NCBI RefSeq assembly: GCF_001422365.1 | Contig: NZ_LMMT01000017.1 | Coordinates: 16,146-80,145, forward strand | Direction: 5' to 3' | DNA length: 64,000 nt | From: Pseudorhodoferax sp. Leaf265 | GTDB taxonomy: Bacteria > Pseudomonadota > Gammaproteobacteria > Burkholderiales > Burkholderiaceae_C | Shown here: positions 9,082 to 16,562 of the stretch, piece by piece | How the letters are laid out: the number at the start of each line of letters is the position of its first letter | How positions within the stretch are numbered: position 1 is the stretch's first letter | Notes under the pieces: model-generated | What the model saw: only the letters and a program-made list of their open reading frames with translations | Database searches by the model: none | What the model was told of the DNA's origin: nothing | Position numbers and translations under genes: made by a program

Positions 9082-9575
9082 GTACCCTGACCCTCGACGC
9101 CGAGGCCTTGTACGCCGAGCTGCTGCGCGGCGTGCGGCCGCTGTGCACGGCCGACACCCAACTCGTCGGCATCGCCTCCGGCGGTGCCTGGCTGGCCGAG
9201 CGCCTGCAGGCCGACCTGCAGCGGCCCGGCAAGCCCGGCGTGATCTCGTCCGCCATGCACCGCGACGACTACGGCCAGCGCGGCATGGTGGCCGGCGCCA
9301 GCGCCACCGCCCTCACCTTCGATGTCACCGGTGCCCACATCGTGCTGCTGGACGACGTGCTCTACACCGGCCGCACCATCCGCGCCGCGCTCAACGAGCT
9401 GTTCGACTACGGCCGCCCGGCCAGCGTGCGCCTGGCCGTGCTGGTGGACCGCGGCGCGCGCGAGCTGCCCATCCAGGCCGACTTCGCCGCCGCGCGCGTG
9501 ACGCTGCCGGCCAGCCAGTTGCTGGCCCTGGCGCGCAAGGACAACGGCCGCTTCAGCTTCGAGATCAAGGGATGA
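9078..9575 (+). CDS. pyrR: PyrR, pyrimidine regulator / uracil phosphoribosyltransferase
   Basis: A 165-residue type I phosphoribosyltransferase. The PRPP-binding loop reads [18 protein letters not shown], preceded by [15 protein letters not shown] and followed by [14 protein letters not shown], all PyrR signatures. In Firmicutes PyrR binds pyr leader RNA; in proteobacteria it sits beside pyrB and its regulatory role is less clear. No attenuator-like leader was seen here, and it lies inside an overlapping gene run. ATG 9078 overlaps the ruvX stop; its own stop overlaps the pyrB start. Confidence 0.93.
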   Translation: MSTLTLDAEALYAELLRGVRPLCTADTQLVGIASGGAWLAERLQADLQRPGKPGVISSAMHRDDYGQRGMVAGASATALTFDVTGAHIVLLDDVLYTGRTIRAALNELFDYGRPASVRLAVLVDRGARELPIQADFAAARVTLPASQLLALARKDNGRFSFEIKG

Positions 9576-10540
9576 GCATGCTGGCCCGACGCAACCCCCA
9601 ACTCAACAAGAACGGCGAGCTGATCCACCTGCTCTCCATCGAAGGCCTGCCCCGGGAGATCCTCACGCAGATCCTGGACACCGCAGCCAACTTCGTCAGC
9701 GTGGGCGACCGCGAGGTCAAGAAGGTGCCGCTCCTGCGCGGCAAGAGCGTGTTCAACCTGTTCTTCGAGAACAGCACGCGCACGCGCACCACCTTCGAGA
9801 TCGCAGCCACGCGGCTGTCGGCCGACGTGATCAACCTGGACATCGCGCGCTCCTCGGCCGCCAAGGGCGAATCGCTCCTGGACACCATCGCCAACCTGTC
9901 GGCCATGGCGGCCGACCTGTTCGTGGTGCGGCACAGCGAATCGGGTGCGCCCTACCTGATCGCCCAGCATGTGGCGCCGCACGTGCATGTCATCAACGCC
10001 GGCGACGGGCGGCACGCGCACCCTACGCAGGGGTTGCTCGACATGTACACGATCCGCCACTACAAGAAGGACTTCAGCAAGCTCACGGTGGCCATCGTCG
10101 GCGACGTGCTGCACTCACGCGTGGCGCGTTCGGACATCCACGGCCTGACCACGCTGGGCTGTGCCGAGGTGCGCGTGGTCGGCCCCAAGACCCTGGTGCC
10201 CGGCGACATGGCCCAGATGGGCGTGCGCGTGTGCCACACGCTGGAGGAAGGCATCAAGGGTTGCGACGTGGTCATCATGCTGCGCCTGCAGAACGAACGC
10301 ATGAGCGGCGCGCTGCTGCCCTCCAGCCAGGAATATTTCAAGAGCTTCGGCCTCACGCCCGAGAAGCTCGCGCTGGCCAAGCCCGACGCCATCGTCATGC
10401 ACCCGGGCCCGATCAACCGCGGTGTGGAGATCGATTCGGCCGTGGTCGACGGCAAGCAGGCCGTGATCCTGCCGCAGGTCACCTTCGGCATCGCCGTGCG
10501 CATGGCGGTGATGGGCATCGTTGCGGGAAATGAAGCATGA
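9572..10540 (+). CDS. pyrB: Aspartate carbamoyltransferase catalytic chain
   Basis: A 322-residue enzyme that joins carbamoyl phosphate and aspartate in pyrimidine synthesis. It has the carbamoyl-phosphate motif [51 protein letters not shown] and the C-terminal [20 protein letters not shown]. There is no pyrI regulatory gene nearby; the neighbouring dihydroorotase homologue, which lacks active-site histidines, probably takes a structural role as in Pseudomonas-type complexes. ATG 9572 overlaps the pyrR stop; ATG 9578 is an alternative. Confidence 0.96.
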   Translation: MSMLARRNPQLNKNGELIHLLSIEGLPREILTQILDTAANFVSVGDREVKKVPLLRGKSVFNLFFENSTRTRTTFEIAATRLSADVINLDIARSSAAKGESLLDTIANLSAMAADLFVVRHSESGAPYLIAQHVAPHVHVINAGDGRHAHPTQGLLDMYTIRHYKKDFSKLTVAIVGDVLHSRVARSDIHGLTTLGCAEVRVVGPKTLVPGDMAQMGVRVCHTLEEGIKGCDVVIMLRLQNERMSGALLPSSQEYFKSFGLTPEKLALAKPDAIVMHPGPINRGVEIDSAVVDGKQAVILPQVTFGIAVRMAVMGIVAGNEA

Positions 10541-11832
10541 AGACGCTGATCCAGAACGGCCGCGTGGTCGACCCGGCCTCGGGCCGCGACACCACCGCCG
10601 ACATCGCCATCGCCTCGGGCCGCATCGTGTCCATCGGCAACGTGTCGCCCGAGTTCAAGCCCAACCGCACGCTGGATGCCAGCGGCCTGGTGGTCATGCC
10701 CGGCCTGGTGGATTTGTCCATGCGGCTGCGCGAACCCGGCCACGAGCACGAGGGCATGCTGGAAAGCGAGATGGCCGCGGCCGTCGCCGGCGGCGTGACC
10801 AGCCTGGTCTGCCCGCCCGACACCGACCCCGTGCTCGACGAGCCCGGCCTCGTGGAGATGCTCAAGTTCCGCGCCGAAAAGCTGCACCAGGCGCGCGTGT
10901 TCCCGCAGGGTGCACTCACGCGCGGCCTGGCCGGCGAGGTGCTGACCGAGATGGTCGAGCTGACCGAGGCCGGCTGCATCGGCTTCGGCCAGGCCGAGGT
11001 GCCGCTGGCCAACACCCAGGTGCTGCAGCGCGCGCTGCAGTATGCGGCGACCTTCGGCTTCACGGTGTTCCTGCGCCCGCAGGACCGCGACCTGGGCAAG
11101 GGCGTGGCTGCCAGCGGCCCGCTGGCCACGCGCATGGGCCTGTCGGGCGTGCCCGTGATCGCCGAGACCATCGCGCTGCTGACCATCTTCGAACTCATGA
11201 AGGTCACGGGTGCGCGCGTGCACCTGTCGCGCATCTCCAGCGCGGCCGGCGTCGAGCTGGTGCGCCAGGCGCGTGCCACGGGCCTGCCCGTCAGCTGCGA
11301 CGTGAGCATCAACTCGCTGCACCTGACCGACCAGGACATCGGCTACTTCGACAGCCGCGCGCGCGTGAACCCGCCGCTGCGCCAGCAGCGCGACCGCGAT
11401 GCGCTGCGCGCCGCGCTGGCGGACGGCACGGTGCAGGCCCTGGTGTCGGACCACACGCCGGTGGACGCCGACGCCAAGACCCTGCCCTTCGCCGAGGCCG
11501 AGCCCGGCGCCACGGGCGTGGAACTGCTGCTGAGCCTGGCCCTGAAGTGGGCCGAGGAACAGGGCGTGCCGCTGCCACAAGCACTCGCCACGGTCACGAG
11601 CCAGCCGGCCGCGCTGCTGGGCGGCGCGCTCGGCACGCTGCAGGCCAGCCTGGGCCAACTGGTCGAAGGCGGTGTGGCCGACATCTGTGTGTTCGACCCG
11701 GCCGCGCGCTGGGTGGTGACCGATGAGGCGCTGCAGAGCCAGGGCAAGCACACGGCGTTCACGGGCTACGAGCTGCCGGGCCGCGTGCGCTTCACACTGG
11801 TCGGCGGCCACCTGGCCTACGACGCGGCCTGA
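10537..11832 (+). CDS. pyrC: Dihydroorotase homologue PyrC' (PyrX-like, probably inactive)
   Basis: A 431-residue amidohydrolase-fold protein of the type I dihydroorotase family. At residues 59-68 it reads [10 protein letters not shown] where active enzymes have the metal-binding HxH (DxHxHLREPG). The later paired His region reads NSLHLTDQD, and [11 protein letters not shown] keeps the Asp but lacks the usual following His. These losses argue against catalysis. In Pseudomonas an inactive PyrC' (PyrX) is known to assemble with PyrB, and the overlap with pyrB (ATG 10537) fits that role. A catalytic dihydroorotase should exist elsewhere in the genome. Confidence 0.9.
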   Translation: MKTLIQNGRVVDPASGRDTTADIAIASGRIVSIGNVSPEFKPNRTLDASGLVVMPGLVDLSMRLREPGHEHEGMLESEMAAAVAGGVTSLVCPPDTDPVLDEPGLVEMLKFRAEKLHQARVFPQGALTRGLAGEVLTEMVELTEAGCIGFGQAEVPLANTQVLQRALQYAATFGFTVFLRPQDRDLGKGVAASGPLATRMGLSGVPVIAETIALLTIFELMKVTGARVHLSRISSAAGVELVRQARATGLPVSCDVSINSLHLTDQDIGYFDSRARVNPPLRQQRDRDALRAALADGTVQALVSDHTPVDADAKTLPFAEAEPGATGVELLLSLALKWAEEQGVPLPQALATVTSQPAALLGGALGTLQASLGQLVEGGVADICVFDPAARWVVTDEALQSQGKHTAFTGYELPGRVRFTLVGGHLAYDAA

Positions 11833-11836
11833 GCCC

Positions 11837-12583
11837 ATGCGCCATGCGCGCGCGCTGTGGCGCTTGCTGCGCCTGATCGGCCATGCGGCATCGGGCCTGT
11901 GGACCATCCGCACGCGCTTTCCCGGCTGGAGCCAGGCCCAGCGCGAGCAGGCCGTGCAGGCATGGGCCGCGCGCCTGCTAACCCTCACCGGCATCCGGCT
12001 GCAGACCAGCGGCGCGCCGGTGGCCGCCGGCCCGGTGCTGCTGGTGGCCAACCACATCTCCTGGCTGGACATCGTGGTCATGCACGCGGCGGGCTACTGC
12101 CGCTTCGTCTCCAAGGCCGATGTGGCGCACTGGCCGCTGATCGGCAGCCTGGCCACAGGCGCGGGCACGCTCTACATCGAACGCGCCTCGCGCCGCGACG
12201 CCATGCGCGTGGTGCACCACATGCGCGACCGGCTCGCGGCCGGCGATGTGGTGGCGATCTTCCCCGAGGGCACGACCGGCGACGGCCGCGCGCTGCTGCC
12301 CTTCCACGCCAACCTGGTGCAGGCCGCGATCAGTGCCGACGCGCCCGTGCAGCCGCTGGCGCTGCGGTTCGTGGACGGCACGGGGGCGACCAGCTTCGCG
12401 CCGAGCTTCATCGGCGACGAGACGCTGGTCGGCTCGGTCTGGCGCACGCTGGCGGCCGAGGGACTGGTGGCGCAGGTGCGGTATGGGGCGCCGCAGGAGC
12501 ATGGCGGGCGCGATCGGCGGGCGTGGGCGCTGGCGTTGCAAGGCAGCGTGGCGCAGCTGCGGGCCGAACTTGGCCACCTTTGA
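11837..12583 (+). CDS. plsC: 1-acyl-sn-glycerol-3-phosphate acyltransferase (PlsC family)
   Basis: A 248-residue membrane-associated acyltransferase, expected to acylate lysophosphatidic acid in phospholipid synthesis. The HX4D catalytic motif is NHISWLD and the substrate-binding motif is IFPEGTTGDGR; FVSKADVAHWPLIGSLA and GTLYIERASRRDA are family blocks. It starts at ATG 11837, four bases after the pyrC' stop, so it is the last gene of the overlapping block. An ornithine-lipid acyltransferase of the same fold is the main alternative. Confidence 0.88.
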   Translation: MRHARALWRLLRLIGHAASGLWTIRTRFPGWSQAQREQAVQAWAARLLTLTGIRLQTSGAPVAAGPVLLVANHISWLDIVVMHAAGYCRFVSKADVAHWPLIGSLATGAGTLYIERASRRDAMRVVHHMRDRLAAGDVVAIFPEGTTGDGRALLPFHANLVQAAISADAPVQPLALRFVDGTGATSFAPSFIGDETLVGSVWRTLAAEGLVAQVRYGAPQEHGGRDRRAWALALQGSVAQLRAELGHL

Positions 12584-12935
12584 GCATCCAGGACTCGCGC
12601 AGTCCTGGAATGCGGGCAGGTAGTCATGAAGTGCCTCTGCCTGCGGCAGGCAGCCTGCCATCATGGTGCTACCGCAAACGACCGCTCAAGACTGGGTGCG
12701 GCCGGTCGCTTTCGTCATGGGGGATGACGGCGGCCGCCGGAACCGGCCCGTCACCTACCAGCAGCGCGCACGACCGCTATGCCCTGGAAGCCGCCGCACA
12801 ACCGGTTAATGTGAGGTGATCTCTAGTAGGCCACTAGTTGCCCCAAGGAACGATATCTATGCGGACTCGGCCTTTAATCCGGAGGCGCAGTGCGGCCCCT
12901 GGCGATGGCCGAATCTGAGACGACAGATCGGCTTG
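12584..12935. other. Intergenic stretch at the border of the accessory islet
   Basis: About 350 bases between plsC and the lower-GC islet. No tRNA, transposon end or convincing gene was recognised; ORFs in it have atypical composition and no family motifs. At 12823-12837 there is a perfect inverted repeat CTAGT-aggcc-ACTAG, close to where base composition drops. It could mark an old junction or be a weak terminator-like hairpin without a U-run. Confidence 0.4.
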
Positions 12936-13958
12936 TTACACAGAGAGTGGCGAAAATTTAGGCTTGGGCGAAATAATTTTGGGCGCCATCTGCTTGATGT
13001 GCAGCCACTCCGGCGCATTAACTCCGACAAGTTGGTGGGCAATGCCAACGAGATCCTGCTGAGCCGCCTCATTCAAAGCCTCTTCGACCTCAATGGCTCT
13101 TGCATCCCCATACTTCTCAAGCTGCTCCTGAATGCGTTGTGCTGCTGGCGTTGGCTTAACGTAGTACGGAGGCTGCGGCAACTTGCCAAGCGTCAACATG
13201 GCGCGCGCCACTGCATGGTATGCATCGTTGAAGAGGCCCATAAACCCATCCGGGTCCGCCAACGACACTTGCCAAAGTCCAACTTTGTTGTTGTAGTGGA
13301 TTCCGGCCTTTTGATCCTTGTGTTCTGGCACTATGCCTATGCGTAGACCTTGGCCACCCTCCAGGGCCAATGCGGTTGATTTGACAGTGACAGCAAGGTG
13401 CCGGGGGTCGCCCTCGGCATTGACGAACAAGTCGGTCTTCCAAATTTTCTTGATACGTTCCTTAAGCAAATATTCGGCGTCGTGACCGCGAGCTGCGATC
13501 GAAACCCACGGACCAAACCTGAACGGTCGCCCTTGAGCCTCTGGAAGCAGATAGGCATCGACTCCGGCGGTATCGACCATCGCATCTATAAAGCCTAGGT
13601 AGCGAGCACGCTCCTGGCCAAAAAGCAGCGACTGCGGGATCGCATCCTTGATGCTTTTCGAGCAGCGCCTTAAGGCGTGCGCAATGGGTTCGATGACGCT
13701 GGGCTCCTTGCCCATGATGGCCTCGTGAACTGCCCATTCAAAGCCATCCCCCTTCATGCCCTTGTCGCGCTCCAGACGAGCCACCTTCGCCAATTGACGC
13801 AGGCGCACCTCGTTCAGCGGGGTATTCAGGTCCGTCAAATCCTCTGCTGTCAGAGAGTCGATGAGCGCACGAATCACCGACCGGGTGACGGCATACATTG
13901 CTCTGCCTGGTTCGTCGACGGGTTCGTTCTGCTGTATGAAAGTAACGTTCGCAGCCAT
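12936..13958 (-). CDS. Unknown 340-residue protein, possible PD-(D/E)XK nuclease
   Basis: I do not recognise the family. The gene is probably real: AGAAGGA lies about 8 bases before ATG 13958 and codon use is coherent. The N-terminal third is helical and charged. GDGFEWAVHEAIMG (Glu74) followed by KKIWKTDLFVNAEG (Asp176) and RHLAVTVKST (Lys193) resembles the Glu helix, Asp and Lys of restriction-endonuclease-like folds, with Thr191 in place of the usual acidic residue before Lys. The C-terminal third is helical and ends in a basic tail. There is no signal peptide or membrane segment. GC is lower than its neighbours, and it sits beside an IS scar and a dead toxin-antitoxin pair, so a defence role is a reasonable guess. 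The nuclease call is inference. Confidence 0.6.
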   Translation of the reverse strand: MAANVTFIQQNEPVDEPGRAMYAVTRSVIRALIDSLTAEDLTDLNTPLNEVRLRQLAKVARLERDKGMKGDGFEWAVHEAIMGKEPSVIEPIAHALRRCSKSIKDAIPQSLLFGQERARYLGFIDAMVDTAGVDAYLLPEAQGRPFRFGPWVSIAARGHDAEYLLKERIKKIWKTDLFVNAEGDPRHLAVTVKSTALALEGGQGLRIGIVPEHKDQKAGIHYNNKVGLWQVSLADPDGFMGLFNDAYHAVARAMLTLGKLPQPPYYVKPTPAAQRIQEQLEKYGDARAIEVEEALNEAAQQDLVGIAHQLVGVNAPEWLHIKQMAPKIISPKPKFSPLSV

Positions 13959-14306
13959 TAAGTCGTCCTTCTGTTGTAATGCGATGTTGCCATAGACGAA
14001 GCACTAGATGGCTTTCCGGTGCGCCGCAGCCACGTCGTCTTCTATTTCCTGTGAGCCAATGGGATGGACGCCCCATCCGCAGTAGAGCAAACCTGCCACA
14101 GTAGCGGTGTCACAAACCACCGGAGCTGAAAGGAGCGTCCACCATGAGGATCTCGACTGTTGGCATCACCGCAGCAGCTCACGCATCCAATCTGCACATT
14201 TGGCAGCGGCCGCCATCAGCCAGGACACCGTGATCGTCGTGGCACCGCGGTGCACGTCATTGAATGCCCGCAGGCCACTCCAATGCGGTCGTTCGGGCAG
14301 CGCGAG
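13959..14306. other. Intergenic stretch with IS scar, no intact gene
   Basis: About 350 bases upstream of the 340-residue gene, lower in GC than most of the window. It holds the IS110-like 5' remnant described separately, including the stem-loop GGATGG-acgcc-CCATCC at 14062-14078. Beyond the remnant, reading frames close quickly and no family motif was seen. Confidence 0.5.
14062..14167 (+). mobile_element. 5' remnant of an IS110/IS1111-like element
   Basis: A good ribosome-binding site (AAAGGAG at 14129-14135) precedes ATG 14144, which reads MRISTVGI, the start expected of IS110-family transposases (usually continuing D-L-A-K). The match ends abruptly after Ile: the next codons read TAAAHASN and the frame soon closes. 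A stem-loop lies just upstream. This fits insertion or recombination followed by loss of the rest of the transposase. The identity rests on eight residues plus context. Confidence 0.45.
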
Positions 14307-14603
14307 CTAAAGAGGCATTAGCGACCGCAAACTGGTGCAGACCATTCGCTCACCGTTTGGGTAGCAAATGCCGCAATCGCTGCACTGCCGCCATTCAACT
14401 TCGCCACGCGACCGATAGCAGTGGGCGCATAGCCGGTGATCGCCCTTCGCCAAAAAGACCTGTTTCACAGAACGCAAAGCCCAACCCGATGCGGTCTGAT
14501 CGATGCCCAGCGTACTCGGCTTGCTTGCCGATACCGCTGAGGCGACAAAGTCCTTGCCGCGGGTCCCCAACCAAGACGGCAGCAGATTCTTCGACGAGGC
14601 CAA
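14307..14603 (-). CDS. Small Cys-rich hypothetical protein or fragment
   Basis: This 98-codon ORF is not recognised. Its second half contains LCAHCYRSRGEVEWRQCSDC followed by GICYPNGERMVC, a spacing of CxxC and CxxCxxC suggestive of a zinc ribbon. The listed start is TTG at 14603; an internal GTG (VKQVFLAKGDHR) would give a protein of about 50 residues. It follows the dead vapC on the same strand. It could be a genuine small zinc protein, the tail of a lost gene, or chance. Confidence 0.3.
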   Translation of the reverse strand: MASSKNLLPSWLGTRGKDFVASAVSASKPSTLGIDQTASGWALRSVKQVFLAKGDHRLCAHCYRSRGEVEWRQCSDCGICYPNGERMVCTSLRSLMPL

Positions 14604-14615
14604 TGAATGACGGAA

Positions 14616-15006
14616 CTATGAGCCGTCCCCGACGATCACGCGCAGCCCTGCGAGCCGTGAGAAATCACGGTCGTGTGACCAGGGCGACAGCGCCGATCTC
14701 CGGCGCGGTGGCTGCCTGCAAGGCATCGGGCAGCCGCAGCCCCGTGCCGGCACGTAGGCGTGCGACCGTCACGGCGATGTCCTGCGACACAGGCACGAAT
14801 TCGAAGTCCGCGAGCACCTTCTCGTAGCGTTTGGCCAGCGCTTCCTGGCCGTGCTTGAACGGGCCGGCCAGCACCTCGGCCACCGCAATGGTGGAAACCG
14901 CAATCCGCATGTCGCCATGCTCGTAGGCCTCGAATACGCCTCGGAAGAGAGGTGGAAACACAGGATGACCGTCCAACAAGTACATCAGCGGCGCCGCATC
15001 CGCCAC
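14616..15006 (-). pseudogene. vapC: VapC-like PIN-domain toxin, frameshifted
   Basis: From GTG 15006 the frame reads VADAAPLMYLLDGHPVF (first PIN Asp), VSTIAVAEVLAG (Glu) and GTGLRLPDALQAATA (third acid), then ALVTRP and a stop at 14665. In the neighbouring frame the expected C terminus continues: HDRDFSRLAGLRVIVGDGS, ending at TAG 14616-14618. The two halves join as ALVT-HDRDF if two bases are restored near 14672-14678. The frameshift removes the last acidic motif. In the family, PIN toxins are Mg-dependent RNases. It lies directly downstream of a Phd-like antitoxin gene, which is also interrupted. Confidence 0.75.
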
Positions 15007-15013
15007 GACGAGA

Positions 15014-15343
15014 TCACCGCGCTGCAAGCCGCCCCAGAGGCCTGCCACTGCCGCACGAGCCGACCTCTTGCGGGCCGGTACGGACGCAGCCGCCATAGGC
15101 CGACTCGTCGCGCAGTTCCGCCACGGCGTTGGCCGGCAAAGCACCCCACAAGCCCCTACCCGTGCCGCGCAGCGCCAGGAACCGCGCGCGCGGCCGCGCC
15201 TGCGCCAGCATCTCGAGCGGCACGATGGCAGCGTAGGGTTCACCGTGGCGTGTCAACAGGCTGGGCTCGCCGGCATGCGCGCGCGAGGCCAGTTCGGGCA
15301 AGGTACCGAGCCCTTATTCCAGTCCAATGGTGCGTAAGGTCAT
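15014..15343 (-). pseudogene. Phd/YefM-like antitoxin with an early stop codon
   Basis: From ATG 15343 the frame reads MTLRTIGLE, then TAA at 15314-15316 (codon 10), then continues GLGTLPELASRAHAGEPSLL and TRHGEPYAAIVPLEML. The GEP-TRHGEPYAAIVPLE pattern is typical of Phd/YefM-type antitoxins. A single CAA to TAA change would explain the stop. A TTG at 15301 could restart translation without the first residues. The natural end is probably near AELRDE; the open frame runs on to 15014, seven bases before the vapC start. The partner toxin is frameshifted, so the module looks dead. Confidence 0.65.
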
Positions 15344-15401
15344 GCGGGTAGTTCCGTACAGTCTGCATCGTAGGAGAGACGCCGCCATCTGGCGCACCGC
15401 C

Positions 15402-16472
15402 CTACCCACCCCGCGGAAACATCACCACATGGTCCAGATCCGCCCGCACCCCGATCCACTCGCCGATGCGGTGGTCGTGGTGGCTAGGCACATGCGCCAG
15501 CACCGTCTCGCCCGATGCCAGCCTGAGCGTGTAGAGGAACTCCGAGCCGCGAAATGCCTTGCGGATCACCTCGGCCTTGACCGGCGCCTCGTCGTCGTGC
15601 ACCACGTCGTCGGCGCGCAGCAGCAGATCCTGGGGACCGCCTTGCGCGAGGCTGGCAGCGGCCTGCGCCGCGGCCGCGCCGTTGACCGGGCCCAGTGGCG
15701 TTTCCAGCACCACACGTCCATCCATGGTCGAGACCGTGGCCGGCGCGAACACCCCATGGCCGATGAAGTCGGCCACGAAGCGCGTGGCCGGCCGGTGGTA
15801 CAGGGTGTAGGCATCGGCCCACTGGTGCAACTGCCCCTCGTGCATGACGCCGATCGCGTCGCCGATGGCGAAGGCTTCCAGCTGGTCGTGCGTGACGAAC
15901 AGCGCCGTGGTCTTCGCGGCCTTGAGGATGGCGCGCACCTCGTGCGCGAGCCGCTCGCGCAGCTCCACGTCGAGGTTGGAAAAGGGTTCGTCCAGCAGCA
16001 TGAGCTGCGGCCGCGGCGCCAGCGCGCGCGCGAGCGCCACGCGCTGCTGCTGGCCGCCTGACAGCTCGTGCGGCGCACGCCGCTCGGCGCCGGCCAGGCC
16101 CACGAGTTCCAGCACCTCGGCCACGCGCGCGGCGCGCTCAGCCTTGGGCAGCGCCGACAGGCCGAAGCCCACGTTGCGGCCCACGTCCAGATGCGGGAAC
16201 AGCGCGTAGTCCTGGAACACCATGCCGATGCGGCGCTGCTCGGCCGGCAGCTGCAGGCCCGGCGCGCTGACGGGCGTGCCCGACAGGCGGATCTCGCCGC
16301 CCTGCGCCGGCTCCAGCCCGGCCACGGTGCGCAGCAAGGTGGTCTTGCCGCAGCCCGAGGGCCCGATCAGCACACCGATCTCGCCGGCCGCCAGGCCGAA
16401 GCTGACATCGGCCACGGCCGGGCGCGCGCGGCCGGCGTACTGCACGACCAGGTGAGAGACATCCAGGAACAT
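15402..16472 (-). CDS. fbpC: ABC transporter ATP-binding protein, FbpC-type iron uptake
   Basis: A 356-residue ATPase with Walker [15 protein letters not shown]-loop [11 protein letters not shown], signature [15 protein letters not shown], Walker [13 protein letters not shown] and the switch His in [11 protein letters not shown]-terminal TOBE-like region follows, as in the ferric-iron (FbpC) and related importers. I take ATG 16472 ([10 protein letters not shown]) rather than the upstream ATG at 16505, which would overlap the operator. It is divergent from the permease gene at 16563, and the shared gap holds a Fur-like palindrome. No binding-protein gene lies nearby. Thiamine or putrescine import are alternatives, though the permease also looks FbpB-like. 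Confidence 0.85.
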   Translation of the reverse strand: MFLDVSHLVVQYAGRARPAVADVSFGLAAGEIGVLIGPSGCGKTTLLRTVAGLEPAQGGEIRLSGTPVSAPGLQLPAEQRRIGMVFQDYALFPHLDVGRNVGFGLSALPKAERAARVAEVLELVGLAGAERRAPHELSGGQQQRVALARALAPRPQLMLLDEPFSNLDVELRERLAHEVRAILKAAKTTALFVTHDQLEAFAIGDAIGVMHEGQLHQWADAYTLYHRPATRFVADFIGHGVFAPATVSTMDGRVVLETPLGPVNGAAAAQAAASLAQGGPQDLLLRADDVVHDDEAPVKAEVIRKAFRGSEFLYTLRLASGETVLAHVPSHHDHRIGEWIGVRADLDHVVMFPRGG

Positions 16473-16494
16473 GGACGGCGATTGTAGGCAGCGT

Positions 16495-16513
16495 GATGCG
16501 TACAATTCTCATC
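16495..16513. promoter_or_regulatory. Fur-box-like palindrome between fbpC and fbpB
   Basis: GATGCGTACAATTCTCATC is an imperfect 19-base palindrome (GATGcGtA against GATGaGaA) that partly matches the Fur consensus. It lies 22 bases from the fbpC start and 49 from the permease start, so it could repress both divergent genes under iron sufficiency. The match is moderate, far weaker than the site before the TonB receptor. Confidence 0.5.
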
Positions 16514-16562
16514 CCCCGACGCGCCAGCCGCGCACGCCCCGCTCCTCTCCTCCCTTTTCACG

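Noticed and set aside
9000..9100. Possible PyrR-binding attenuator before pyrB
   Set aside because: The pyr genes are packed with overlapping starts, leaving no leader; no terminator/antiterminator pairing was seen.
12823..12837. CTAGT-aggcc-ACTAG as a phage or integron attachment site
   Set aside because: There is no integrase, no tRNA and no second copy flanking the islet, so only a generic inverted repeat can be claimed.
12816..13346. Plus-strand frame of 176 codons opposite the 340-residue gene
   Set aside because: The minus-strand frame has a proper ribosome-binding site and start and is longer; the plus frame has neither motif nor site.
14264..14827. Plus-strand frame of 187 codons across the dead vapC
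   Set aside because: It is antisense to recognisable VapC sequence and shows no family features.
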